Shown in pieces: positions 1-5,609 of a stretch of DNA of 5,922 bases; within the stretch, counting starts at the first letter, position 1, and every line of letters starts with the position of its first letter. Source of the DNA: an uncultured Planctomycetaceae bacterium. Lineage in GTDB: Bacteria; Planctomycetota; Planctomycetia; Pirellulales; UBA1268. A model generated the notes under the pieces. The model worked only from the letters and a program-made list of their open reading frames with translations, had not been told where the DNA came from and did no database searches. The DNA lies in NCBI GenBank assembly GCA_903958265.1, contig CAJBSQ010000731.1, positions 1 through 5,922 on the forward strand. Direction: 5' to 3'. A program made the position numbers and the translations under genes.

Positions 1-1
1 C

Positions 2-147
2 TGGAAGGAGGTCGCGGAAAGCTTGCGTGAAGGGCCGATTTGGGCGTCGACAGCGACTCGGCGTTTCTGGAAAACGACCGACGTCCGCCGGTCGGCTTGG
101 ATGCGCTGCTTCGCGAGACCGGGATGGGGGAGATCGGGCTCGGTTGA
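2..147 (+). pseudogene. Possible frame-disrupted 3' tail of an upstream gene
   Basis: From position 2 one frame reads WKEVAESLREG, which looks coding-like. At about positions 29-36 the plausible coding pattern moves to another frame. That frame reads RADLGVDSDSAFLEND and continues as PPVGLDALLRETGMGEIGLG to a TGA at 145-147. Third positions in both pieces are mostly G or C, as in the real genes of this window. Neither frame is open across the whole segment: the first piece's frame runs on to a TGA at about 170 with implausible sequence, and the second frame has a stop at 28-30. I do not recognise the protein. It may be a frameshifted gene end, a sequencing indel, or chance open frames in GC-rich DNA. 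Confidence 0.25.
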
Positions 148-250
148 CGAACGCACTGCCTCTGTCGTCAGATGATCCTCCGCGGGTGTGAAAAAATCCC
201 CCGTGACCTTTACCACGGATTGCCCGGGCGGCTTCGCCGCGTACACCTTC

Positions 251-255
251 GGGAG
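251..255 (+). promoter_or_regulatory. Shine-Dalgarno-like GGGAG before the methyltransferase
   Basis: GGGAG lies 8 bases upstream of an ATC at 264. That ATC is in frame with the conserved N-terminus of the methyltransferase. The spacing is right for initiation at 264. It is too short for the out-of-frame TTG (256) and GTG (259), and far too long for the first in-frame standard start, GTG at 366. This site therefore argues for initiation near 264 despite the non-standard codon. Confidence 0.4.
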
Positions 256-263
256 TTGGTGCC

Positions 264-1814
264 ATCGTTTCCTCTGACGGCTACATCACGGACGTCGCCT
301 ACGTCCCCGGTTTCTATCCGCACCTGGCCCCGGTCGCCATCCGCTACGCGGCGTCGATCAATCGCGTGATCCCGCCCTCCACGGCCGCCGGCTTTCGCTA
401 TCTCGAACTCGGCTGCGGGCTCGGGCGGTCGCTCACCACACTCGCGGCTGCCAATCCCCAGGGGGAGTTCGTGGGCGTGGACGTCAATCCCGAGCACGTC
501 GCCGCAGCGGAGCGGGAGGCGGACGCCGGCGGCCTCGCGAACGTGCGGCTGGTGGCCGCCGACTTCGCCACTCTCCCCGACGACCTGGGCGAGTTCGACT
601 TCATCACCCTGCACGGCGTGCTGAGCTGGGTGTCTCCGCAGGTCCGGGAATCGATCCTGGCGATCGCCCGCGCGCGGCTGGCGCCGGGCGGGCTCCTGCT
701 GGTGAGCTACAACGCGATGCCGGGCTGGGCCCACCTGCAGCCGATCCGCGGCATCCTCCGGCAGTACGCGGCGCTGCGGACGGGAGACAGCGTGCAGCGG
801 ATCCGCGATGCGCTGGCGTATCTGGTGTTCATCCGCGACCGGCATGCCAAGTATTTCGACGACAATCCCACGGCCGCGGCCTACGTCGACGCCCTGCTCA
901 AGCAGGACGTCCGCTACCTGGCTCACGAGTATCTCAACGAGCATTGGACGAGCTTCTACTTCGCCGAGGTGGCGACGATGTTCGCGTCGGCAGGGCTCGT
1001 GTTCACCGGCAGCCTGCCGATTCATACGAACTTCTGGGACCTCTGCGTTCGGCCAGAGTTCCAGGAACTCTTCCGGACCACGACCGACCGGCTGGTCACC
1101 GAGGCCCACAAGGATTTCTGCGCCAACACGGCCTTTCGGTGGGACATCTACGCCCGGTCGCCGCGGCTGATGGCCACCGTGGCCGACCGGGTCCGAGACG
1201 TGGACGACCTGCGATTCCGCGTGGCTCGTTCGGGAGTGACGCTGCCGTACCAGGTGAACCTGGGCGTTGTCACGTCGACAATCAGCGGACCGCTCTATCA
1301 GTCGCTCCTGGACGTGCTCGGTGACACAAGTGTGGCGCTGTCGCAGATCCTGGCGGATGCCCGCCTGGCAGGCGCTCCGCCGGACGACCTCACTCGGGCC
1401 GTCGACGCGGGCGTGGCGATGGGGCTGTTCGAGGTGTCTTCGGGAGAGGTCGGCCCGCCCGCCGTCGCGGCCACGGGAACGGTGCAGCTGCCGCTGGCGT
1501 TCAATCGGGCCATTCTCGCCTCCGACTCGCTCGGCGGTCGGCCGCTGGCGTTGGCCAGCCCGCTGACCGGCACCGCCCACACGCTCGGCGACCTCGACGC
1601 GGCGATCCTTCACGAGCTCTGCGAGCGAGGCCGGGCGGACCTGGCCGCGCGGGTGACCACCCGACTCGCCGCGTCGGGCCGGACGCTAGAACGAGAGGGC
1701 AAGCCCGTCACCGATCAGGCGGAGCAGCTCCAGGCGGTCGATGCGGCCTGCACGGCGTTTCTCGATAAGACGGTTCCGGCCCTCGCCCGCCTCGGCATCG
1801 TCCACGTCGGCTGA
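264..1814 (+). CDS. Class I SAM-dependent methyltransferase with regulatory (PKMT-like) domain
   Basis: The protein should transfer a methyl group from S-adenosylmethionine to an unidentified acceptor in the cytoplasm. Counting from 264 (about 516 residues), the N-terminus has the family-type segment DGYITDVAYVPGFYPHLAP. Next come the SAM-binding loop YLELGCGLG (about 46-54), the ribose-binding acid in GVDVNP (D73), AADF, and FDFITLHGVLSWVSP. LAPGGLLLVSYNAMPGW is also typical. The middle part carries YLAHEYLNEHW (about 218-228), a hallmark of the methyltransferase regulatory domain, and the C-terminal 250 residues fit the helical/winged end of these proteins. Rickettsial protein-lysine methyltransferases share this architecture, so a protein substrate is possible but inferred. 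The first standard in-frame start is GTG at 366 (482 residues), which would remove the conserved N-terminus. I chose ATC 264 because of the upstream GGGAG and the homology pattern. It is probably the first gene of a three-gene operon. Confidence 0.85.
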   Translation: MVSSDGYITDVAYVPGFYPHLAPVAIRYAASINRVIPPSTAAGFRYLELGCGLGRSLTTLAAANPQGEFVGVDVNPEHVAAAEREADAGGLANVRLVAADFATLPDDLGEFDFITLHGVLSWVSPQVRESILAIARARLAPGGLLLVSYNAMPGWAHLQPIRGILRQYAALRTGDSVQRIRDALAYLVFIRDRHAKYFDDNPTAAAYVDALLKQDVRYLAHEYLNEHWTSFYFAEVATMFASAGLVFTGSLPIHTNFWDLCVRPEFQELFRTTTDRLVTEAHKDFCANTAFRWDIYARSPRLMATVADRVRDVDDLRFRVARSGVTLPYQVNLGVVTSTISGPLYQSLLDVLGDTSVALSQILADARLAGAPPDDLTRAVDAGVAMGLFEVSSGEVGPPAVAATGTVQLPLAFNRAILASDSLGGRPLALASPLTGTAHTLGDLDAAILHELCERGRADLAARVTTRLAASGRTLEREGKPVTDQAEQLQAVDAACTAFLDKTVPALARLGIVHVG

Positions 1815-1825
1815 AGACCACGACC

Positions 1826-2365
1826 ATGCCCTACGACATCGTGCCTGTGGTGCAGACCGCCGCCGGGCCGACAGTCTCCGACGCCCACCTGCGGGCCATC
1901 TGGGAGCGGCTCGTCGCCGAGCGGAAGGCCGAGATGGTGTTTTACGCTGGCGGGATCTCGACCGCCGAGCAGTTCGTAGCCTTCATGCGGGCCCCGCAGA
2001 TCGCGGCCTGCATCGCCGTCGATGCTGCCCGCCATCCCCTGATCGTGGGCTGGCTGACCAACATCGACAACGCCGCGGCCTTCGCCCACTACTTCGTGCT
2101 GGGCCGGCCCCGGCGGCAGGCCGGCTGGGCGATGCGGGATTACTGGATGGACCTGCGGCAGGCCGACGGCACCCATCTGCTCGACGTGCTGATCGGTATC
2201 ACCCCCGAGTCGCACACGCTGGCCCTCAGGCTCCTGCGGCTGATGGGATTCACCACGATCGGCACGATTCCGCGGTACTGCAACTGCGTGCACGCCGGCG
2301 GCCGCCAGGGGGGCGTGATCAGCCACTACGAGCGGCGGGAGACCCGGGGGCCGGCCCAGCCATGA
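1826..2365 (+). CDS. GNAT-like acyltransferase-fold protein
   Basis: This is a small soluble protein of 179 residues. The order of segments resembles a GNAT N-acyltransferase. There is a helical N-terminal half (residues 17-57), a central strand region AACIAVDAARHPLIVGWL (61-77) and a hydrophobic stretch around 85-92. Then come a strand/helix pair VLIGITPESHTLALRLLRLMGF (121-142, read in two parts) and the tail IGTIPRYCNC...GGVISHYERR. The pattern 'helix, then LMGF, then IGTIP' is what GNAT C-terminal halves look like, and short proteins like this also occur in phages. The classic acetyl-CoA loop (Q/RxxGxG/A) is not obvious, so activity is uncertain. ATG 1826 lies 11 bases after the methyltransferase stop with a weak GAAG about 9 bases upstream. 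The stop overlaps the next start (ATGA), so co-transcription is likely. Confidence 0.6.
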   Translation: MPYDIVPVVQTAAGPTVSDAHLRAIWERLVAERKAEMVFYAGGISTAEQFVAFMRAPQIAACIAVDAARHPLIVGWLTNIDNAAAFAHYFVLGRPRRQAGWAMRDYWMDLRQADGTHLLDVLIGITPESHTLALRLLRLMGFTTIGTIPRYCNCVHAGGRQGGVISHYERRETRGPAQP

Positions 2366-3837
2366 TCGTGCCGGATCCACCGCCGGCGGTTCGCACCCCA
2401 CTGCCGTTGCCAGGGCCGCCCGCGGCGGTGGGCCCGAGCCCCCTCCGGCCGTCGGCCTGGTGGCAGGCAGTGTCGCTGGCCGCACCAGCCGTCGGCCAGC
2501 AGTCGCTCGTGCTGATCGTCAGCCTCACCGGCCGCTGGCTGGCCGGCAATGCCACGACCGACTCCGCGGCAGATCAGCTCGCCCTGCAGGCTGCGCAGAC
2601 CACCTGCTTCTACCTCTCCTGGATGATCGGATCGTTCGGCATCCTCGCCTCCGCAGGCGCTACGACACTGGTATCCCGCCTCATCGGTGCCGGCGACACG
2701 GGCGGCGCGAACCGGGCGTTTCATCAGGCGCTGCTCCTATCGATGGGTGTCGGCATCGCCGGTTGGGTGTTCGGTGGCTTCGGTATCGCCACACTGCTCG
2801 GGGCGCTGAACCTCGACGGAACCGCCGCTCGGTATGCGACCGATTTTCTCGGGGTGATGATGCTCCTGCTGCCCTTCCAGCTCATCAGCAACACCGGCAA
2901 CGCCAGCCTCGCCGGTGCCGGAGACACCCGCACGCCGCTGTGGATCGGCCTGGGCACGACGCTGGCGAACCTGCCGCTGGCCTGGGCGGGCTTCCGCGGC
3001 CTCGGGGACTGGCCGGGGCTCGGGCTTGCCGGCATCGCCTGGGGTGCCGGACTCAGCCAAGCCCTCGGCACGGTGGCCCTGCTCGTGCTGCTCAGCCGGG
3101 GCCGGGCTGGCCTGAAGCTGCGTCTCTCGCTGCTCCGGCCCAACCCCCCGCTGCTCCGACGGCTGTTGCGGATCAGCCTGCCGGCGGCCGCCGAGAGCCT
3201 GTCGATGGTCGCCGGGCAGATGGTCTTCCTGTCGGTGGTCAATCGGCTCGGCGACGCCGCCCGCGGCGCCCATGGCATCGCCCTGGGTTGGGAATCGATG
3301 GCCGAGATCTTCGGCATGGCCTTCGGCATCGCCGCCAGCGTGCTCGTCGGGCAGAACCTGGGGGCCGGCCGCCCCGCCGAGGCCCGGCGGTGCGGCCTCG
3401 TGGCCTATGCGCTGGGCAGCCTGCTCATGACCGCTGGCGGCATCGTGTTCTACCTGGCCGCAGAGCCGCTCTTCCAGTTCTATTGCCCAAAGCCCGAGCA
3501 GGCGCCGGTGGTGGCGGCCGGTGTGCCGGTGCTCCGCCTCGTGGCCTTCTCGATGCCGATGCTGGCCAGCTGCCACATCCTGTCGAGCGGCCTGCGGGGC
3601 GCCGGCGACACCCGATTTCCGTTTCTCTTCACCTGCCTCGGGTTCTTCGCCGTCCGGCTGCCCCTCACCTTCTGGCTGAGCGAGCCGTTGCTCGAACTGC
3701 CGTGGGGCCGGAGCGTGGTCGGGATGGATCTCGGGCTCTATGGCTGCTGGCTCGCCATGCAGGCCGACCTCTGGTTCCGCGGCGTGCTCTTCCTCTGGCG
3801 ATTCCTGGCCGGCAACTGGCAGGCAACACGCGTCTGA
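2362..3837 (+). CDS. MATE-family multidrug/metabolite efflux transporter
   Basis: This is an inner-membrane exporter of 491 residues, the usual MATE size, expected to expel organic cations or other small molecules in exchange for H+ or Na+. After a proline-rich cytoplasmic N-terminus (residues 1-30) come about twelve hydrophobic segments in two homologous halves. Diagnostic family patterns are GAGDT at 109-113, LAGAGDTRTP around 183-191, VGQNLGAG ending near 336, and GLRGAGDTRFPF around 411-421. FGIAASVLVGQNLGAG in the second half mirrors FGILASAGATTLVSRLIGAG in the first, showing the internal duplication. The start is ATG 2362, which overlaps the upstream stop as ATGA and suggests translational coupling. 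The frame stays open upstream to 1741, but that part only shadows the previous genes. The substrate cannot be read from the sequence; the neighbours hint at a modified metabolite. Confidence 0.93.
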   Translation: MIVPDPPPAVRTPLPLPGPPAAVGPSPLRPSAWWQAVSLAAPAVGQQSLVLIVSLTGRWLAGNATTDSAADQLALQAAQTTCFYLSWMIGSFGILASAGATTLVSRLIGAGDTGGANRAFHQALLLSMGVGIAGWVFGGFGIATLLGALNLDGTAARYATDFLGVMMLLLPFQLISNTGNASLAGAGDTRTPLWIGLGTTLANLPLAWAGFRGLGDWPGLGLAGIAWGAGLSQALGTVALLVLLSRGRAGLKLRLSLLRPNPPLLRRLLRISLPAAAESLSMVAGQMVFLSVVNRLGDAARGAHGIALGWESMAEIFGMAFGIAASVLVGQNLGAGRPAEARRCGLVAYALGSLLMTAGGIVFYLAAEPLFQFYCPKPEQAPVVAAGVPVLRLVAFSMPMLASCHILSSGLRGAGDTRFPFLFTCLGFFAVRLPLTFWLSEPLLELPWGRSVVGMDLGLYGCWLAMQADLWFRGVLFLWRFLAGNWQATRV

Positions 3838-3858
3838 GCGGCCGGGCTCACTTTTCAT

Positions 3859-3882
3859 GACGGTCGTCAGCACGACGCCGTC
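3859..3882. terminator. Stem-loop between convergent genes, possible terminator
   Basis: GACGGTCGT (3859-3867) pairs with ACGA and CCGTC (3872-3882), giving nine base pairs around a CAGC loop with a two-base CG bulge. It lies in the 75-base gap between the MATE stop and the stop of the convergent Fic gene, where a bidirectional transcription end is expected. No T-tract follows it on either strand, so it is not a canonical intrinsic terminator. Confidence 0.35.
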
Positions 3883-3912
3883 TCACCATGAGGATGGCAT
3901 TTCAGGACCGCA

Positions 3913-4908
3913 TTACTGGTGCTGCAGGGCGGCCCTGATTTCCACAAGCGTCAGCCTCCGGGCCTTGAGCGCTTGGATCTGCCGGCAACGGTCGAGCATC
4001 TCCTCGCTGTATAAATGGTAGCCGCCGGCGGATATCTGGGCCGCTGCGAGCAGACCGAGGGCAGTCCAATGGCGGATCGTCGGCACGGTCTCGCCGACCG
4101 CCTTGGCAAGCTGGCCGATTTTGAGGAGGGATTGTCTTGGACTATCCGCCCGCCGCCGGCCGCCGGCGGGCGCACCCTGAACCGCATTCAAGTAGATGTC
4201 GAGGGATCGGTTCACGGCCTTGACCATCAGAACGTCGTAAGCGGCCCGCGGCCCACCGAGCTGGGCGGTCTCAAGGGCGCCGAGATACGCGAGACGGTCA
4301 CGGGGCCGGATGATGGCCGGCGGATAGCCGTGGGTCAGAAGCAGGAGATTCATCAGCAGCCGCGCCGTGCGACCATTGCCGTCGATGAACGGATGAATCG
4401 TCACAAGCCGGTAGTGTGCCTCGCCCGCGAGCGAAACCGGATGCAAGCCGGCTGGGTGACGGAGCCAGCGGCAGAATCCGTCCATCAGATCGGGAACCTT
4501 TCGCGGATTCGGCAGGATGACTGTCGAGCCGGCGATTCGCACCGGTACATCGCGATACCGTCCGGCATTCCCGGCATCGATGCCGTTGAGCACGAGTTCG
4601 TGGAGTTTGAGAAGCTCCTGTTCAGAGACGCCGCGGGGCTTCCGGTCAACCAGCGACACCACGAAATCGAACGCCCGCGCGTGGTTGGTCGCCTCGAGAT
4701 GCTCCCTGAGGCTCTTGCCGCCGACGGTGAGGCCCTTTTCGATCACCGCGGCCGTCTCGCGGCGCGACAGCGTGTTGCCCTCCAGCGCGTTGCTCGTGTA
4801 CGCGAGCTCGACCCGAAACCATTCCGTCAGGTTGCTGACCACGGCGGGCGGCAGCGGCCGGAGCCCGTCGAGCACCATTTTCTTGGCCGTGATCGCGTCG
4901 AGATTCAT
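3913..4908 (-). CDS. Fic-domain protein (class II) with C-terminal MerR-type HTH
   Basis: Fic enzymes attach AMP or another nucleotide moiety to hydroxyl side chains of target proteins. This 331-residue protein has the complete active motif HPFIDGNGRTAR at 172-183, with catalytic H172 and the phosphate-binding GNGR. A flap-like segment STVILPNPRKVPDLM lies at 128-142. Near the N-terminus, SNALEG (39-44) matches the inhibitory [S/T]xxxE[G/N] motif, so the enzyme should be held off in cis by E43. After a charged linker (about 245-260), residues 262-328 look like a MerR DNA-binding domain: IGQLAKAVGETVPTIRHW, then GLL, GGYHLYSEEMLDRCRQI and LTLVEIRAAL. I chose ATG 4908 because Fic homology begins there and a promoter lies just upstream. 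The frame stays open to 5121 without recognisable sequence. No separate antitoxin gene is seen, consistent with built-in inhibition. The gene is monocistronic and convergent to the operon on its left. Confidence 0.9.
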   Translation of the reverse strand: MNLDAITAKKMVLDGLRPLPPAVVSNLTEWFRVELAYTSNALEGNTLSRRETAAVIEKGLTVGGKSLREHLEATNHARAFDFVVSLVDRKPRGVSEQELLKLHELVLNGIDAGNAGRYRDVPVRIAGSTVILPNPRKVPDLMDGFCRWLRHPAGLHPVSLAGEAHYRLVTIHPFIDGNGRTARLLMNLLLLTHGYPPAIIRPRDRLAYLGALETAQLGGPRAAYDVLMVKAVNRSLDIYLNAVQGAPAGGRRRADSPRQSLLKIGQLAKAVGETVPTIRHWTALGLLAAAQISAGGYHLYSEEMLDRCRQIQALKARRLTLVEIRAALQHQ

Positions 4909-4930
4909 GACACAACTATAACGTGACACA
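4908..4930. repeat. Direct repeat TGACACA flanking the Fic -10 box
   Basis: TGACACA occurs at 4908-4914 and again at 4924-4930, a 16-base period, with the -10 element between the copies. The outer edges also form an inverted TCATG (4905-4909) / CATGA (4929-4933) pair. Such an arrangement could be an operator, possibly for the MerR-type domain encoded by the gene itself. This role is inferred; a short repeat can also arise by chance. Confidence 0.35.
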
Positions 4931-4943
4931 TGATGGTATGCAA
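4915..4943 (-). promoter_or_regulatory. Sigma70-like promoter of the Fic gene, likely leaderless
   Basis: On the minus strand TTGCAT (4943-4938) is separated by exactly 17 bases from TATAGT (4920-4915). The -10 box ends six bases before the ATG at 4908, so transcription should begin at or next to the start codon. No Shine-Dalgarno sequence lies between them, which fits leaderless translation. The region is AT-rich compared with its surroundings. Confidence 0.5.
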
Positions 4944-4998
4944 CGAATGCGAAGCGATTCTCCGCGGCAGCGTGAAGCTCCGGACGGAGGAACTTGGC

Positions 4999-5214
4999 AT
5001 GGAGCAGACCGGTCACCGCGCGCTGGGGATTGTCGTCAGCACCAGCATGCCCCGCGGTCACCACCACGTAGACTGCGGGGAGCGGTGGTGGCCCGTGAGC
5101 CACCCGCCCTTCGAGGCGCACGCATGCCGGCGGCTCTGTTCATCTCACTCGAACTGCTCTTCCTTGCCATCGCGCAGGCGGTGGGCGGCCCCGCATGGAC
5201 GGGCCTCGGCGTGA
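4999..5214 (+). CDS. Possible small ORF, unrecognised
   Basis: This is a 71-codon frame from ATG 4999 preceded by GGAGG at 4986-4990, with 8 bases between, one of the best ribosome binding sites in the window. The frame has G or C at nearly all third positions from about 4960 to 5123, like real genes here. The product begins MEQTGHRALGIVVSTSMP and has a His/Cys-rich stretch (RGHHHVDCGERWW, later HAC) that might bind a metal. I recognise no family. The last third overlaps the start of the membrane-protein gene in another frame and loses the coding-like look, so the real product may be shorter or disrupted. The ORF may also be noise upstream of a true leader. Confidence 0.28.
   Translation: MEQTGHRALGIVVSTSMPRGHHHVDCGERWWPVSHPPFEAHACRRLCSSHSNCSSLPSRRRWAAPHGRASA
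5056..5093. other. 10-bp stem-loop upstream of the membrane-protein gene
   Basis: GGTCACCACC (5056-5065) pairs with GGTGGTGGCC (5084-5093), with one G-T pair and an 18-base loop. It ends 30 bases before ATG 5124, so it would lie in the 5' leader of a plus-strand transcript. It could be a regulatory leader structure, an operator dyad, or simply part of the small ORF that overlaps it. There is no T-tract. Confidence 0.35.
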
Positions 5215-5609
5215 TCGCCTGCATCGCCCTGGCCTTTGCCGGCATGCAGCCCGGCAGGCTGGCGGTGCTCTACCCGGGCCTTGCCTGGCTCGCTGCAAGT
5301 CGCCTGACCGGCAACCGGGAACTGTTTTTCCCCTACGCGATGGTTCTCGCCACGGCCGTCGCCGTGCTCCTCCCGCGGCATCGCTTCCACACGGCGGCGA
5401 TCGGTGGCGGGGTGCTCGTGGCCGCGTTCCTCGCGATCCGCATCCATCAGGGGGCAGGCGGCCGCGTGCTGGCGGTCGAGTCGGCCGTGGCCGTCGCGAT
5501 CCTCGGCATCGCCCTCGCGACCCGCTCGTGGACCGGGGAAGGTGTGTTGGCCAGGGCATGGATACCCTTCGCCGCCTCACTCCTGGCCTTCGCCTGCCTC
5601 GCGCTCTGA
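5124..5609 (+). CDS. Small multi-pass membrane protein, unrecognised
   Basis: This is a very hydrophobic protein of 161 residues with about six or seven potential membrane segments: near 4-19, 25-40, 46-59, 69-83, 91-106, 117-133 and 145-161. Short basic loops (RLTGNR, LLPRHRFH, ATRSW) separate some of them. I see no catalytic motif. In particular, I see no exosortase Cys/Arg/His signature, although a PEP-CTERM substrate is the convergent neighbour. The start is ATG 5124 with GAGG seven bases upstream; hydrophobicity and coding bias begin there. The frame is open upstream to 4923 but with low G/C at third positions, so I exclude that part. The 3' end overlaps the convergent neighbour by 33 bases. 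Function is unknown. Confidence 0.7.
   Translation: MPAALFISLELLFLAIAQAVGGPAWTGLGVIACIALAFAGMQPGRLAVLYPGLAWLAASRLTGNRELFFPYAMVLATAVAVLLPRHRFHTAAIGGGVLVAAFLAIRIHQGAGGRVLAVESAVAVAILGIALATRSWTGEGVLARAWIPFAASLLAFACLAL

Noticed and set aside
144..173. TTGACG at 144-149 as a -35 box for the methyltransferase operon
   Set aside because: The -35 is good, but the best -10 at 17-18 bases (TCAGAT) matches only three of six positions; not strong enough to annotate.
228..240. GCGGC-TTC-GCCGC mini-hairpin in the operon leader
   Set aside because: Only five base pairs with a three-base loop in GC-rich DNA; likely chance, though it lies 10 bases before the GGGAG.
210..1613. 467-codon minus-strand open frame opposite the methyltransferase
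   Set aside because: Low-complexity Arg/Gly/Glu/His-rich translation with no family motif. It is a mirror of the strong codon bias of the plus-strand gene, which has clear motifs.
1741..2361. Upstream extension of the MATE frame
   Set aside because: It runs through the methyltransferase end and the GNAT-like gene in a shadow frame. ATG 2362 with the ATGA overlap is the natural start.
2737..3873. 378-codon minus-strand open frame opposite the MATE gene
   Set aside because: The same GC-driven antisense effect; the translation is rich in Gln, Gly, Glu and His without domains, while the MATE reading is unambiguous.
4147..4172. Perfect 9-bp GC inverted repeat CGCCCGCCG / CGGCGGGCG
   Set aside because: It lies inside the Fic gene and encodes the Ala/Gly/Arg-rich linker between domains. 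GC-rich low-complexity codons explain it.
3913..4908. Fic gene as the toxin of a two-gene toxin-antitoxin pair
   Set aside because: The inhibitory SNALEG motif is within the same protein and no small antitoxin ORF is adjacent.
4015..4926. 303-codon plus-strand open frame opposite the Fic gene
   Set aside because: It is the antisense of the Fic coding sequence, with no recognisable protein features.
4909..5121. Upstream extension of the Fic frame to 5121
   Set aside because: No homology-like sequence and weaker codon bias. The promoter lies inside it, and Fic proteins normally begin near MNLDAITAKK.
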